Virus record (IMG/VR): IMGVR_UViG_3300020463_000019
Location: 1-64,000 of that record
Strand: one strand, 5' to 3'
Length of the DNA: 64,000 nucleotides
DNA from: a virus
Part shown: positions 49,193 through 58,655 of the stretch, piece after piece
Position numbering within the stretch: position 1 is the first letter of the stretch
Layout: each line of letters opens with the position of its first letter
Notes under the pieces: generated by a model
What the model saw: the letters and a program-made list of their open reading frames with translations, nothing else
The model's database searches: none
What the model was told of the DNA's origin: nothing
Program-made: the position numbers and the translations under genes

Positions 49193-50704
49193 ATGAGAGT
49201 ACTAGGAGTAAGTGCAGGCTTTCATGATGCAGGATTATCAGTTATTGCTGATGGCGAAATACTATTTGCAGGACATAGTGAAAGATATAGCAAACAAAAA
49301 CACGATCATCATTTATGTCCAGAAATTGTTACAAAGGCATTGGACTCTGTGTTTCCGTCTGAGATTGATGCTATTGCTTATTACGAAACACCATGGCTTA
49401 AAAAGACAAGAGAAATATATGCAGGGCAAGGCATTGAAGGCGGTGATAGAAGTAGCACATGGACTACTAAGGGTGCATTGAAAAAAGAGTTTGGAGACTT
49501 GTTACCTAACGCACCAGTGCATACATACCGGCATCATCATACACATGCCGCCGCTGGCTTTCAAACAAGTCCTTTCAAAGACGCAACAGTTGTTGTCATT
49601 GACGCTATAGGTGAATGGGAAACTATTACAATATGGTACGCATACTATGATAACAAAGGTCGTGCGTGTTATGAAAAGTTGTGGCGACAACGTTATCCAC
49701 ATAGTATTGGATTGTATTATAGTGCAATGACCGCACGACTTGGATTACGTCCACTTGATGAAGAATATATTATGATGGGTATGGCTGGTTGGGGTACTGC
49801 TAGTGGTTTAAATGAAAACTTGATTGAAAGTGAATTTGTACATGATATGGCAACACTACGTTTCAAACAAAATTTACACGCTGGCATTGACAAAAACTTT
49901 ATGATCAATATGAATGAATATGATATTGCCGCTAGAGCTCAGTATAGTGTTGAAAAAATGATAGACAATGTAATGTCAAGAGCAAGAGGCTTTAATAAAA
50001 GTCGTAACCTAGTTTATATGGGAGGAGTTGCACTTAACTGTTTATACAATCGCAAACTAGGAGACTTCTTTGACGATATATGGATTATGCCAAACCCTGG
50101 AGATTGTGGAAGTAGTTTAGGTGCCGCGGCACTTACATATGGCAAAAAAATTGAATGGGATAATCCTTACTTAGGAACATTCATATATGGACCTTATCCT
50201 ATCAGAGACTTGATAGATGAACTACAAACAAATAAAATTGTAGGAGTAGCAAACGGAAGAGCAGAGTTTGGACCAAGAGCGTTAGGCAATAGAAGTTTAC
50301 TAGCCGATCCACGGGGTCCTGAAATTAAAGATAAAGTAAACGAAATAAAACGTAGACAAAAGTTTAGACCGTTTGCTCCTATGATTCTCGAAGAGCATGT
50401 ACATGAATACTTTGACATGCCTGAGAAAACACCTACGTCGCCTTATATGCAAGTAGTTGCCAGATGTAAAAAGCCAGACGAGTTTCCTGCAATTATACAC
50501 GTTGACGGAACTAGCAGAGTACAAACAGTTGGCAAAGGTTGTTATGGCAGTGGTGTACGTTATTTACTAGAACAATGGTATGTGTTAACAGGTTGTCCTA
50601 TGTTGCTTAACACAAGTTTAAATATCAGAGGGGAGCCAATGGTTGATACAAGAGAAGATGCAGATAGATTTGAAAAAGAGTATGGAGTAAAAGTATGCAG
50701 TTAG
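49193..50704 (+). CDS. NodU/CmcH-family carbamoyltransferase
   Basis: A 503-residue enzyme that should transfer a carbamoyl group from carbamoyl phosphate to a hydroxyl. The start MRVLGVSAGFHDAGLSVI is the family's ATPase-like fold opening; AGHSERYSKQKHDHH and HHHTHAAAGF (residues 114-123) are the metal and adenylation-site motifs; VVVIDAIGEWET is a second nucleotide segment. GRAEFGPRALGNRSLLADPR and RPFAPMILEEH mark the C-terminal domain. NodU and the antibiotic enzymes CmcH and TobZ carbamoylate sugars. It begins one base after the amidinotransferase stop. Confidence 0.9.
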   Translation: MRVLGVSAGFHDAGLSVIADGEILFAGHSERYSKQKHDHHLCPEIVTKALDSVFPSEIDAIAYYETPWLKKTREIYAGQGIEGGDRSSTWTTKGALKKEFGDLLPNAPVHTYRHHHTHAAAGFQTSPFKDATVVVIDAIGEWETITIWYAYYDNKGRACYEKLWRQRYPHSIGLYYSAMTARLGLRPLDEEYIMMGMAGWGTASGLNENLIESEFVHDMATLRFKQNLHAGIDKNFMINMNEYDIAARAQYSVEKMIDNVMSRARGFNKSRNLVYMGGVALNCLYNRKLGDFFDDIWIMPNPGDCGSSLGAAALTYGKKIEWDNPYLGTFIYGPYPIRDLIDELQTNKIVGVANGRAEFGPRALGNRSLLADPRGPEIKDKVNEIKRRQKFRPFAPMILEEHVHEYFDMPEKTPTSPYMQVVARCKKPDEFPAIIHVDGTSRVQTVGKGCYGSGVRYLLEQWYVLTGCPMLLNTSLNIRGEPMVDTREDADRFEKEYGVKVCS

Positions 50705-50889
50705 ATGATGAACAAGCAAATAAGATACTAGACAAACTAGAAATTGTTCAGTTACGTTTAGAAAAGATTGAGCTACAACAAGAGCAGTTGTTAGAAAAGT
50801 TTAACAAGCATGTTGACTTTATCAATGAAACATACGAAGGACTACGAAATCCTATTAGGACTGCCACAAAGTTTTTTGGTAGAAAGTAA
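50695..50889 (+). CDS. Small coiled-coil protein, 64 residues
   Basis: A heptad-like helix covers most of the protein (ANKILDKLEIVQLRLEKIEL followed by QQEQLLEKFNKHVDF), followed by a short basic end (RTATKFFGRK). It overlaps the carbamoyltransferase stop by 10 bases and ends just before the next start. Likely an oligomerising or scaffold peptide; no family recognised. Confidence 0.6.
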   Translation: MQLDDEQANKILDKLEIVQLRLEKIELQQEQLLEKFNKHVDFINETYEGLRNPIRTATKFFGRK

Positions 50890-51570
50890 ATGTTTGATAT
50901 TATTTTTATGAGCTACGAAGAGCCAAATGCTGAAGAGCATTGGCAAGCAGTTAAGGACAAGTACCCATGGACACAAAGAGTACATGGTGTAAAAGGTTTG
51001 GTTAATGCTCATAGAGAGTGTGCTAAACTAAGTCGTACTCAAATGTATTATCATATTGAAGCAGACAACGAACTAACTGAAGACTTCAATCCTAGTTTTA
51101 AACCTGGTGCATACGACAGAGACACAGTGCATGTATGGCGTGCTAGAAATAGTGTAAACAACTTAGTGTATGGTTACAGTGGAATCAAACTGTTTCCTAA
51201 AAAGAATGTACTAGCATTAGATCCTGATAAAGTTGTTGACTTTACAACAAGTGTTAGTGATAAATTTAAAGCAGTACAAATTGTAGGTAGTACAGTTCAC
51301 TATGATACTGACCCATACAATACTTGGAAGGCCGCATTTAGAGAGTGTGCTAAACTAAGTGCAAGGATTATTGATAGACAAAAAGACAAAGAAACAAGTG
51401 AACGTTTAAATACTTGGTGTACAGTTGGAGTAGGAGACTATGCCGACTACAGTATAGCTGGTGCAATTGATGGCTGTGATTATGGCAAATATGCTACACA
51501 AGATGATATGGTAAAGGTTAATGACTGGGAATGGCTGAGGAATAGATTTGACGAAACAACTAAAGGATAG
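50890..51570 (+). CDS. Glycosyltransferase-like protein, EPNAE family copy 2
   Basis: A 226-residue relative of the protein at 33418, sharing MSYEEPNAEEHW, TQRVHGVKGLVNAHRECA and the central NSVNNLVYGYSGIKLFPKK (the other reads NVVNSLAYGNGGLKLWPKH). YYHIEADNELTEDF supplies a candidate acidic metal site. The C-terminal basic region of copy 1 is absent. Having one copy beside the sugar-modifying enzymes and one beside the fibre-proximal transferases suggests the two gene groups serve one process. Confidence 0.6.
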   Translation: MFDIIFMSYEEPNAEEHWQAVKDKYPWTQRVHGVKGLVNAHRECAKLSRTQMYYHIEADNELTEDFNPSFKPGAYDRDTVHVWRARNSVNNLVYGYSGIKLFPKKNVLALDPDKVVDFTTSVSDKFKAVQIVGSTVHYDTDPYNTWKAAFRECAKLSARIIDRQKDKETSERLNTWCTVGVGDYADYSIAGAIDGCDYGKYATQDDMVKVNDWEWLRNRFDETTKG

Positions 51571-52255
51571 TATAATCAGCGACCAGGATATGTTTACTCG
51601 TATGAGTTTATTTACTGGCAATAGTTCATTTGACGATTTACGCAAAACAATTGATAACACAGATGCAATACTCGATGATGCATTTAGCGTAGGACAATTA
51701 AAAAGCAAACGTTGGCTTATAGATAGTTTAATAGAAAGTGGCGGGTATGAACTTGGCACTGTTTTTCTATGTGCTGGATGGTATGCTACACTTGCTAGTA
51801 TGTTGTTTAACAGTATACTTTCAATACGGTGCATTAGAAGTTTTGACATTGATCCTAATTGTGCTACTATTGCCGAAACAGTTAATAGGAGTCAAGTGTT
51901 AAATAGTTGGCAGTTCAAAGCAACAACTGCGGATATAATGAACCTGGAGTTTGACAACTACACATATAGTACACAACGAAGCGATGGTACTAGTGTAGAA
52001 CTATGTGAAAGTGCAGATACTATTATAAACACAAGTTGTGAACATATACCAAACTTCAAAGAATGGTACGATAGAATCCCGTATGATAAGTTGGTTATAT
52101 TACAAAGTAACAACTACTCTGAGTTACCTGAACATGTAAATTCAAGTAACAGTTTAGAAGAGTTTGTAGATAGTGTTCCACTAATAGACACATGGTACAA
52201 AGGTGAACTAGAGTTAAGTAAGTATACGAGGTATATGGTAATTGGAATTAGATAA
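51548..52255 (+). CDS. Methyltransferase-like protein
   Basis: A 235-residue protein with a weak class I methyltransferase pattern: LGTVFLCAGWYATLASMLF in place of the glycine-rich loop, IRSFDIDPNCATIAETVN with the acidic residue that holds SAM ribose, and ADTIINTSCEHIPNFKEWYD as motif IV. Start is uncertain: TTG at 51548 overlaps the previous stop by 23 bases, while ATG at 51590 lacks overlap but would drop 14 residues. O-methylation of a sugar would fit the operon, but no acceptor site can be read. Confidence 0.55.
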   Translation: MTKQLKDSIISDQDMFTRMSLFTGNSSFDDLRKTIDNTDAILDDAFSVGQLKSKRWLIDSLIESGGYELGTVFLCAGWYATLASMLFNSILSIRCIRSFDIDPNCATIAETVNRSQVLNSWQFKATTADIMNLEFDNYTYSTQRSDGTSVELCESADTIINTSCEHIPNFKEWYDRIPYDKLVILQSNNYSELPEHVNSSNSLEEFVDSVPLIDTWYKGELELSKYTRYMVIGIR

Positions 52256-52466
52256 ACTATCACTGCGTGAACAACAAAAAGAATGTGCTAGAGCCTTAGC
52301 ATCTATGAGTGCTACCAACAACAATATTCATCAATTCAACAAACAAGCACATCACAATAGTCACAACTGGTATTCTGCAGTCATTAACTGGTATGTAGAA
52401 CAGTATGGCGACTTACCCTCAAAGACTGGACCAGGACAAGAAGTTAAGTTAATCTTGGACAACTAA
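52242..52466 (+). CDS. Hypothetical protein, 74 residues
   Basis: Starts at TTG overlapping the preceding stop by 14 bases. The helical N terminus (LSLREQQKECARALASMSAT) leads to a His/Asn/Trp-rich middle (NNIHQFNKQAHHNSHNWYSA). No family recognised. Its last base is the first of the next ATG, so it is coupled to the radical SAM array and could be a small partner or substrate for it. Confidence 0.5.
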   Translation: MELDKLSLREQQKECARALASMSATNNNIHQFNKQAHHNSHNWYSAVINWYVEQYGDLPSKTGPGQEVKLILDN

Positions 52467-53392
52467 TGATTAATAGTATTACTACTGACGTTCCGAGCAG
52501 TTTAGATATTGAATGGGTAATCAACAATTACTGCAATTTTAATTGTAGTTATTGCACTCCTGACTTATTTGGTAACACTAGTAGAGCATTAGATTTACCT
52601 ATAGCAGTTGAGTTTTTTAACACAGTACATCAACAACATCCAGGAATAAAAATGCTAAGTCTCAGTGGAGGAGAACCTACACTGTGGAAGCATCTACCTG
52701 AGTTTGTTGATAGTGTAGCAAGTAACTACTTCTTTCATATTATTACCAACGGTAGTAGAACGCTTGACTGGTGGCGTAGATTCATGTATAAAAGAAAGAT
52801 AGACAGGATAACAATAAGTTTACATGTAGAGCAAATTAATTTTGATAAAACATTTGCCAATATAGAATTTTTACAAAACCAAACAGACTTAACTTTATTA
52901 GTATTACTAAAGCCTGGGTCAAAGGAAATACTAGAACAATTTGTAAAACGTATAACTGATGCAAAAATAAATGCAAGTATAAAAATAAAACCATTAACCT
53001 CGCATGATAATAGAAGTGTGTACAACTACAACAAAGACGAAAAATCATGGTTACAACACTTTAGTTACAACAAAGCAAACATAAATTCCTATAGTGGTAT
53101 TGCTAAAAGACTTATAGTTGATGGCAAAGAGCATAGCATGAGTTATGCTTACAAACTAGTTGCAGGTGGATTAAATAACTTTAGAGGTTGGAACTGTAAC
53201 TTAGGAAGTAGCCGAATGTTTATTTGGCACGATGGAAATGTGTTTCCTGCTACATGTAAAACTGCTATGGCAAGACCGATTGGCAATGTTTTTTCTAATA
53301 CGTTAGAAGTTAAAACATCAAGTACAAGATGTGCTGATGAGTTTTGTCATTGTGCACCTGATATTAGGATTACAAAAAGTAGAAATGTATAA
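52466..53392 (+). CDS. Radical SAM enzyme, array copy 2 (compact form)
   Basis: A 308-residue enzyme with VINNYCNFNCSYCTPDLFG (CxxxCxxC near residue 23) and KMLSLSGGEPTLWKHL (GGE). The barrel continues with FFHIITNGSRTLDWW and RITISLHVEQINFDKTF. The C-terminal 60 residues contain cysteines (WNCNLGSSRMFIWHD, FPATCKTAMARP, CADEFCHCAPD) in a SPASM-like auxiliary cluster arrangement. It lacks the long N-terminal module of the other forms. First member of the continuous array; overlaps the next gene by eight bases. Confidence 0.85.
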   Translation: MINSITTDVPSSLDIEWVINNYCNFNCSYCTPDLFGNTSRALDLPIAVEFFNTVHQQHPGIKMLSLSGGEPTLWKHLPEFVDSVASNYFFHIITNGSRTLDWWRRFMYKRKIDRITISLHVEQINFDKTFANIEFLQNQTDLTLLVLLKPGSKEILEQFVKRITDAKINASIKIKPLTSHDNRSVYNYNKDEKSWLQHFSYNKANINSYSGIAKRLIVDGKEHSMSYAYKLVAGGLNNFRGWNCNLGSSRMFIWHDGNVFPATCKTAMARPIGNVFSNTLEVKTSSTRCADEFCHCAPDIRITKSRNV

Positions 53393-54464
53393 ACTAGAAG
53401 ACATAAAGCAAATACATTTAGAAGTGACACAGAAGTGTCAGGCCGCGTGTCCTATGTGTGATCGCAATATGAATGGCAAAGGTATCAACCCGCATATTGA
53501 TTTGAGCGAACTTAGTTTAGAAGACTGCGAAAAAATGTTTCCGCCAGAGTTTATTGCACAACTAGATAGTATGTATATGTGTGGTAACTTAGGTGATCCT
53601 ATTATAGCAAAAGACTGTTTACAAATATTCCAATACTTTCGCAAACACAACAAAGACATGTGGTTGAGTATGAACACAAATGGTGGAGCACAAATACCAG
53701 CATGGTGGGCAGGACTTGCTAGTACTCTTAATCACAGAGGTGCAGTTATCTTTAGTGTTGACGGTTTAAAAGATACAAATCATATTTACAGACAAGGTGT
53801 AAGTTGGGACATAGTAGAACGTAGCATGAGAGCATTTGTAAAAGGTGGTGGTCGAGCAAGATGGGACTTCCTTATATTTGAACACAACCAACATCAAGTT
53901 GAACGAGCAAAAGCTCTTGCTATGGAGATTGGTTGCGAAAACTTTATTCCTAAGAAGACAGGAAGATTTGTTACTGCGACTACACAACCTAAAGAAGAAC
54001 ATGAAGGAAGCAATAGAAAAGGCACTGAGTCAATTGAGCTTAAGAAGCCTGACGATAAATATGTTAATAAAGCTCTTACTACTCAGCAAAAATTAATTGA
54101 AAAATACGGCGACATGGACAACTACTATGACGCAGTTCCTATTAAATGTAAAGTTGCAAGTTCAGGTAATCTTTTTATTACTGCTGAAGGCATGGCAATG
54201 CCGTGTTGTTGGACTGCTGGTCGTATGTATAAGTGGTGGCATAAAGATCCTAGAGTCGAACAGATATGGAACTTCATAGATGCACATGGAGGCAAACAAG
54301 GTTTAAGTGTAATTGAAAATGGACTACCTGCAGTATTTGACTCGGGTATATTTGACAGTATAAATGATAGTTGGAACAAAACAAGTTGTGCCGATGGCAA
54401 GTTAAAAGTATGTGCTATGAAGTGCGGTATTGAGTGGGATCCTTTTACGGAGCAATTTAAGTGA
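53385..54464 (+). CDS. Radical SAM/SPASM-like enzyme, array copy 3 (short form)
   Basis: A 359-residue enzyme. The ATG at 53385 sits inside the preceding stop region (ATGTATAA); a longer reading from 53331 adds only a hydrophobic leader and is rejected. HLEVTQKCQAACPMCDRNM carries CxxxCxxC near residue 18. The middle has MWLSMNTNGG, IFSVDGLKDTNHIYRQGVSW and RARWDFLIFEHNQHQVE, and the end has CKVASSGNLFITAEGMAMPC with CC and CAMKC as an auxiliary cluster. The proteins at 58655 and 59757 follow the same plan. Confidence 0.85.
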   Translation: MYKLEDIKQIHLEVTQKCQAACPMCDRNMNGKGINPHIDLSELSLEDCEKMFPPEFIAQLDSMYMCGNLGDPIIAKDCLQIFQYFRKHNKDMWLSMNTNGGAQIPAWWAGLASTLNHRGAVIFSVDGLKDTNHIYRQGVSWDIVERSMRAFVKGGGRARWDFLIFEHNQHQVERAKALAMEIGCENFIPKKTGRFVTATTQPKEEHEGSNRKGTESIELKKPDDKYVNKALTTQQKLIEKYGDMDNYYDAVPIKCKVASSGNLFITAEGMAMPCCWTAGRMYKWWHKDPRVEQIWNFIDAHGGKQGLSVIENGLPAVFDSGIFDSINDSWNKTSCADGKLKVCAMKCGIEWDPFTEQFK

Positions 54465-55891
54465 TAAACAAAACTGAAGACAAAGATCGTTACAATGATA
54501 TCAGCGAAACATTCTGTGCTTTGCCATGGTTACATTTAAGTAGTAGACCAGATGGCAAGATGCGTACTTGTTGTACTAGTAATGCAAGTAGTGTACAAGA
54601 TCCAGACAGTAGTAAAAAAGTAGGTGGTGGAGAAGTTGGTGTTGTAAAGAACAATGATGGCGTGCCTGCTAACTTTAATCACACAAGTTTAGAAGATGCT
54701 TGGAATAGTGACTACATGAAGAATGTACGCAAGATGATGTTGCGTGGAGAAAAGCCAGCACCTTGTCTAAAATGCTATAAGGAAGAAGAAGCAGGACATC
54801 TAAGCAAACGTAATTGGGAAACAAACTATTGGGGTAATAGATATAACTTACACAACTTAGTAGAAGAAACAGACATTACAGGAAAGATACCACCAAAGAT
54901 ACGTTACATTGATCTGCGTATGGGAAGTAAGTGTCAACTAGCATGTGTCATGTGTAGTCCACATGATAGCACAGGATGGATTAAAGAATGGAATAAAATC
55001 TATCCGCAAATAACAAATGAAAAATTAAAAAATACAAGTGCTTGGGATAACAAAGGTCGTAATGATGGTGCAAGTTATAATTGGCACAAAAACAATCCTA
55101 AGTTTTGGAGTGACTTGTACGAACAGATTCCGCACATGTATCAATTGTATTTTGCTGGTGGTGAAAGTTTAATCATTGATGAACACTATGACTTGTTAGA
55201 AGAATGTATTAAAAATGGCTACGCAAAGAACATTGAGTTGCGTTACAATAGTAATGCAGTTGAATGGCGTGATGACTTGTTTGACTTGTGGGCAGAATTT
55301 AAACGTGTGAGATTCCACTACAGTATAGACGCACATGGAGAACACAATGACTATATACGCTACCCAACAGATTGGAAACATCAAGAAGAAGTATTCTGGA
55401 AGTTGGACAATACTAGTGACAATGTAGAAGTAACAACCGCTACAACTATTATGGCACTCAACGTTGGATACATTCCAGAGTTTGTGCAATGGAAAGTAGC
55501 ACAGAACTTTCGTAAGATAAACAAATGGCCGTTAGGAGCAGGAGGTATTAACATGCATTTTGCTTACTGGCCACCTCAGTTAAATGTTAAAGTATTGCCG
55601 GCTGAAGTAAAACAAACTATAACAGACAAGTACGAACAAGAGTTCATACCTTGGATGATGGATAACTGGCAAAGTTTTACAGGAGTCAAAGAAGCAGGAC
55701 TAACACAAGAACAATGGCTAAGTGCTCCATACGGAGTAAAAAGATTTCGTGGCATTATCAAGTTTATGAATGCAGAAGACTGGACACAACGTTTACCAGA
55801 AACAAGACAGTACTTAAACCTAGTAAACAAACAACGTGGATGGGAAACAAAGTTTCTTGAAGTCTTTCCGTTGTTCAAGGAAGTGCTATGA
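54461..55891 (+). CDS. Radical SAM enzyme with N-terminal Cys module, array copy 4
   Basis: A 476-residue enzyme with a GTG start in a four-base overlap. The N-terminal module reads FCALPWLHLSSRPDGKMRTC followed by CTS, then PCLKCYKEEEAGHLSKRNWE. The barrel motif is LRMGSKCQLACVMCSPHDST (CxxxCxxC near residue 155-162), followed by LYFAGGESLIIDEHYDLLEE (GGE). RFHYSIDAHGEHNDYIRYPT is a conserved later segment shared with the proteins at 55888 and 57228. This form resembles the twitch/SPASM-related proteins found in many marine T4-like genomes. Substrate unknown. Confidence 0.85.
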   Translation: MINKTEDKDRYNDISETFCALPWLHLSSRPDGKMRTCCTSNASSVQDPDSSKKVGGGEVGVVKNNDGVPANFNHTSLEDAWNSDYMKNVRKMMLRGEKPAPCLKCYKEEEAGHLSKRNWETNYWGNRYNLHNLVEETDITGKIPPKIRYIDLRMGSKCQLACVMCSPHDSTGWIKEWNKIYPQITNEKLKNTSAWDNKGRNDGASYNWHKNNPKFWSDLYEQIPHMYQLYFAGGESLIIDEHYDLLEECIKNGYAKNIELRYNSNAVEWRDDLFDLWAEFKRVRFHYSIDAHGEHNDYIRYPTDWKHQEEVFWKLDNTSDNVEVTTATTIMALNVGYIPEFVQWKVAQNFRKINKWPLGAGGINMHFAYWPPQLNVKVLPAEVKQTITDKYEQEFIPWMMDNWQSFTGVKEAGLTQEQWLSAPYGVKRFRGIIKFMNAEDWTQRLPETRQYLNLVNKQRGWETKFLEVFPLFKEVL

Positions 55892-57231
55892 CAGAACTAA
55901 ACATGGATAGGTTTTGTGTTGTTCCTTTTGTGCAGTTAAACACAAGAGGCAAAGGTGATGCACGAGTATGTTGTAGTATCGATGGATTAAACTATGGCGT
56001 ACCAAAACATTTAACACTTGATCAAGTTAATCCAGATACATACAACGGCAAAGACACAGAAGTATATAACCTACAACATGATGATATATCAGACTTATGG
56101 AACAGTGACTTTATGCGAGACTTCCGACAAAAGATGTTGGCAGGTGAATATATACCCAACTGTGAGTTTTGTTACAGAATGGAAAACAGTGGACTTAGTA
56201 GTAAGCGACTAGGCAAGAACAAAATATTCTTAGAGCGAACACTTCCGTTCTTACAAGACTATGCAAACGCTAACGGACATGTTGACAAAATGCCACAGTG
56301 GTGGGAGATACGTTTAAGTACCAAGTGTAACCTAAGTTGTATTATGTGTGCTCCAAGTTTGAGTACTATGATGTATAAAGAATATGCAAAGTGGCGTAAG
56401 GATGGAACAGGAAGTCAATACACAAATGGAGCATTGGCTATTGCAGAAGACAGTGGCGAAGAGTTTTTAAGTAAGAGTGAGTTCTTTCGTGATCAAGTTA
56501 CAAGTAATCTGCAACATGTTTTATACATGGAGTTTAGAGGTGGTGAAGTATTTGCAGACAAAGAAAGCATAGACTTTATTGAAGCAGTAAGTTATACAGA
56601 ATATGCCGCAGGCATTACGCTAGATATCTCAACAAACGCTACACTAATTAATAAAAGAGTAGTAGACATACTTAATAGATTCAAAGGTGGTAAACTAAGA
56701 CTTAGTATTGATGCGTACAAAGAAGCAGATGAATGGATACGCTATCATACAGACTGGAATGCAGTAATTAGAAGTATGGAAATAATGCATGGCTTACACA
56801 ACAAGTGGAAGTTCCTAACACAAACAACAGTACAATTTTTAAACTGCTTAACATTAGATGAACTAGTAGTGTTCTTTAATGATTACATTATGGAACAACG
56901 AGACGAAAGATTCTTTTTAGGATTTACAAGTGTAAGAGGTAAAGACTGGTTACGACATGAGATGGTACCTAATAGTATTCGTGAACCAGCAGTACAACGC
57001 ATGAAAGAACTAAAACGCACATTACCTATATTCCAAACCAATTGGAAAAATTCAGAACAACTTAACAAAGCAATGGATCAACTTATAAGTGTATTAAGCG
57101 ATACAGAATATACAGAAGAAGCAAAAGTAGAACTTGCACCTAAAGCAAGAAACTTTTTTGAAACACTAACTAGAGTTCGAAAGAAAGATTACTTCGAACA
57201 GTTTCCACACATTAATCAGAGTATAGCATGA
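55888..57231 (+). CDS. Radical SAM enzyme with N-terminal Cys module, array copy 5
   Basis: A 447-residue paralogue. FCVVPFVQLNTRGKGDARVC and CEFCYRMENSGLSSKRLGKN form the N-terminal cysteine module. IRLSTKCNLSCIMCAPSLST carries CxxxCxxC near residue 150; the usual GGE is GGEV in MEFRGGEVFADKES. LRLSIDAYKEADEWIRYHTD corresponds to the late segment in copy 4. Overlaps both neighbours by four bases, indicating coupled translation. Confidence 0.85.
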   Translation: MTELNMDRFCVVPFVQLNTRGKGDARVCCSIDGLNYGVPKHLTLDQVNPDTYNGKDTEVYNLQHDDISDLWNSDFMRDFRQKMLAGEYIPNCEFCYRMENSGLSSKRLGKNKIFLERTLPFLQDYANANGHVDKMPQWWEIRLSTKCNLSCIMCAPSLSTMMYKEYAKWRKDGTGSQYTNGALAIAEDSGEEFLSKSEFFRDQVTSNLQHVLYMEFRGGEVFADKESIDFIEAVSYTEYAAGITLDISTNATLINKRVVDILNRFKGGKLRLSIDAYKEADEWIRYHTDWNAVIRSMEIMHGLHNKWKFLTQTTVQFLNCLTLDELVVFFNDYIMEQRDERFFLGFTSVRGKDWLRHEMVPNSIREPAVQRMKELKRTLPIFQTNWKNSEQLNKAMDQLISVLSDTEYTEEAKVELAPKARNFFETLTRVRKKDYFEQFPHINQSIA

Positions 57232-58655
57232 CTGAAGTAGATCATACCAAACACACCCGATGTCCTATACCATGGATGAGTCAAAGTTATAGAGCCAACG
57301 GAGACATTAGAGTATGTTGTCAAGCACAACATGGACCTACTGGCGGTATACTTAAATCACCAGAAGGTAAAGTATTGAATGCTCGTGACAGTGACTTAAA
57401 TGAAATACGCAACGCACCACTAGAGAAAGACATCCGAAGTTCGATGATACGTGGCGAGAAACATGTAGAGTGTACACGTTGTTGGACTGAAGAAGATGCT
57501 GGTATGACTAGTAGACGTATCATAGAAAATAAACTATGGACCAAGGGCGGTTGGGATCAACTGCGTGAAGAAGACAAGTATACCTGGGACGAGTTAATGA
57601 GTTATACACAAGAAGACGGAACCATAGATACAGATGCTATTGGCAACAACTTCTTTGATGTACGCTTTGGAAACTTGTGTAATCTAAAGTGTAGAATGTG
57701 CGGTCCAACTGACAGTAGTATGTGGTATGACGAACAAGTTAAACTATGGGGCAACACATACAAAGACAGTCACGGTACTGTTACACTTGTACCTAATGCT
57801 AAAGGCAAACATGTACCTGAAGTAAATGTTTATGACTGGCATGAAAGTAAACACTATTGGACACAAATGGAATGCATGATTCCTAATATCCGTAAGTTGT
57901 ATATTGTAGGTGGTGAACCATTTATGATTGATCAACACTATGCGTTTTTGCAAAAGTGTGTAGATGGTGGCTATGCTAAAAATATCATTGTAGAGTACAA
58001 CAGTAATGTAACAAACATTCCACAACGTGCTTGGGACATATGGAAACATTTTAAACGCATAGGCATTGGTGCTAGTATAGATGCAGTAGGAGACTTAAAC
58101 TATTACATACGTCCACCAAGTAGATTTGAAAAGATATGGAGCAACCTTAAAAAACTAAGTGCCGCTGAAGGTAACTTTAGAATGTGGTTGGCTACAACTA
58201 TTAACATATACAACGTTTGGGTACTACCAGACATTATGAAGTTCTACATTGAGAACAACATGCCTAGAGTAAATGATGATGACTTCAAACCTATTATGAC
58301 ACCACACCCATTACACGGGCCACAGTTCTTAAACATAAGAGCATTACCAAAGCCTATCAAAGATTTAATTGCTGACAAATACGAAAAGCAATTGCCACAG
58401 GTTTATGAAGTGATTGATCAACACATTCAAGATCCTAATAGAAATCATCACAGTAAAAGACAAGCAAAACTTATATTAGAAACATACAAAGACTTTATGT
58501 ATGCCAAAGACTTTTCAGATAAACTATACAAGTTCTGGGAACACACTAACAGACTAGATAAAATACGTGGACACTACTTCAAAGATTACTGTCCAGAAAT
58601 GTATGAGATGTTGTTAGAACATGCACACCCAGACTCTTGTAAGGCACCTTATTAA
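57228..58655 (+). CDS. Radical SAM enzyme with N-terminal Cys module, array copy 6
   Basis: A 475-residue paralogue. CPIPWMSQSYRANGDIRVCC and ECTRCWTEEDAGMTSRRIIE form the N-terminal module. VRFGNLCNLKCRMCGPTDSS carries CxxxCxxC near residue 150, and KLYIVGGEPFMIDQHYAFLQ carries GGE. GIGASIDAVGDLNYYIRPPS matches the late segment of copies 4 and 5. Its last base overlaps the next start (TAATG). Within the three long forms, the region between the cysteine module and barrel differs most, suggesting distinct substrates. Confidence 0.85.
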   Translation: MTEVDHTKHTRCPIPWMSQSYRANGDIRVCCQAQHGPTGGILKSPEGKVLNARDSDLNEIRNAPLEKDIRSSMIRGEKHVECTRCWTEEDAGMTSRRIIENKLWTKGGWDQLREEDKYTWDELMSYTQEDGTIDTDAIGNNFFDVRFGNLCNLKCRMCGPTDSSMWYDEQVKLWGNTYKDSHGTVTLVPNAKGKHVPEVNVYDWHESKHYWTQMECMIPNIRKLYIVGGEPFMIDQHYAFLQKCVDGGYAKNIIVEYNSNVTNIPQRAWDIWKHFKRIGIGASIDAVGDLNYYIRPPSRFEKIWSNLKKLSAAEGNFRMWLATTINIYNVWVLPDIMKFYIENNMPRVNDDDFKPIMTPHPLHGPQFLNIRALPKPIKDLIADKYEKQLPQVYEVIDQHIQDPNRNHHSKRQAKLILETYKDFMYAKDFSDKLYKFWEHTNRLDKIRGHYFKDYCPEMYEMLLEHAHPDSCKAPY

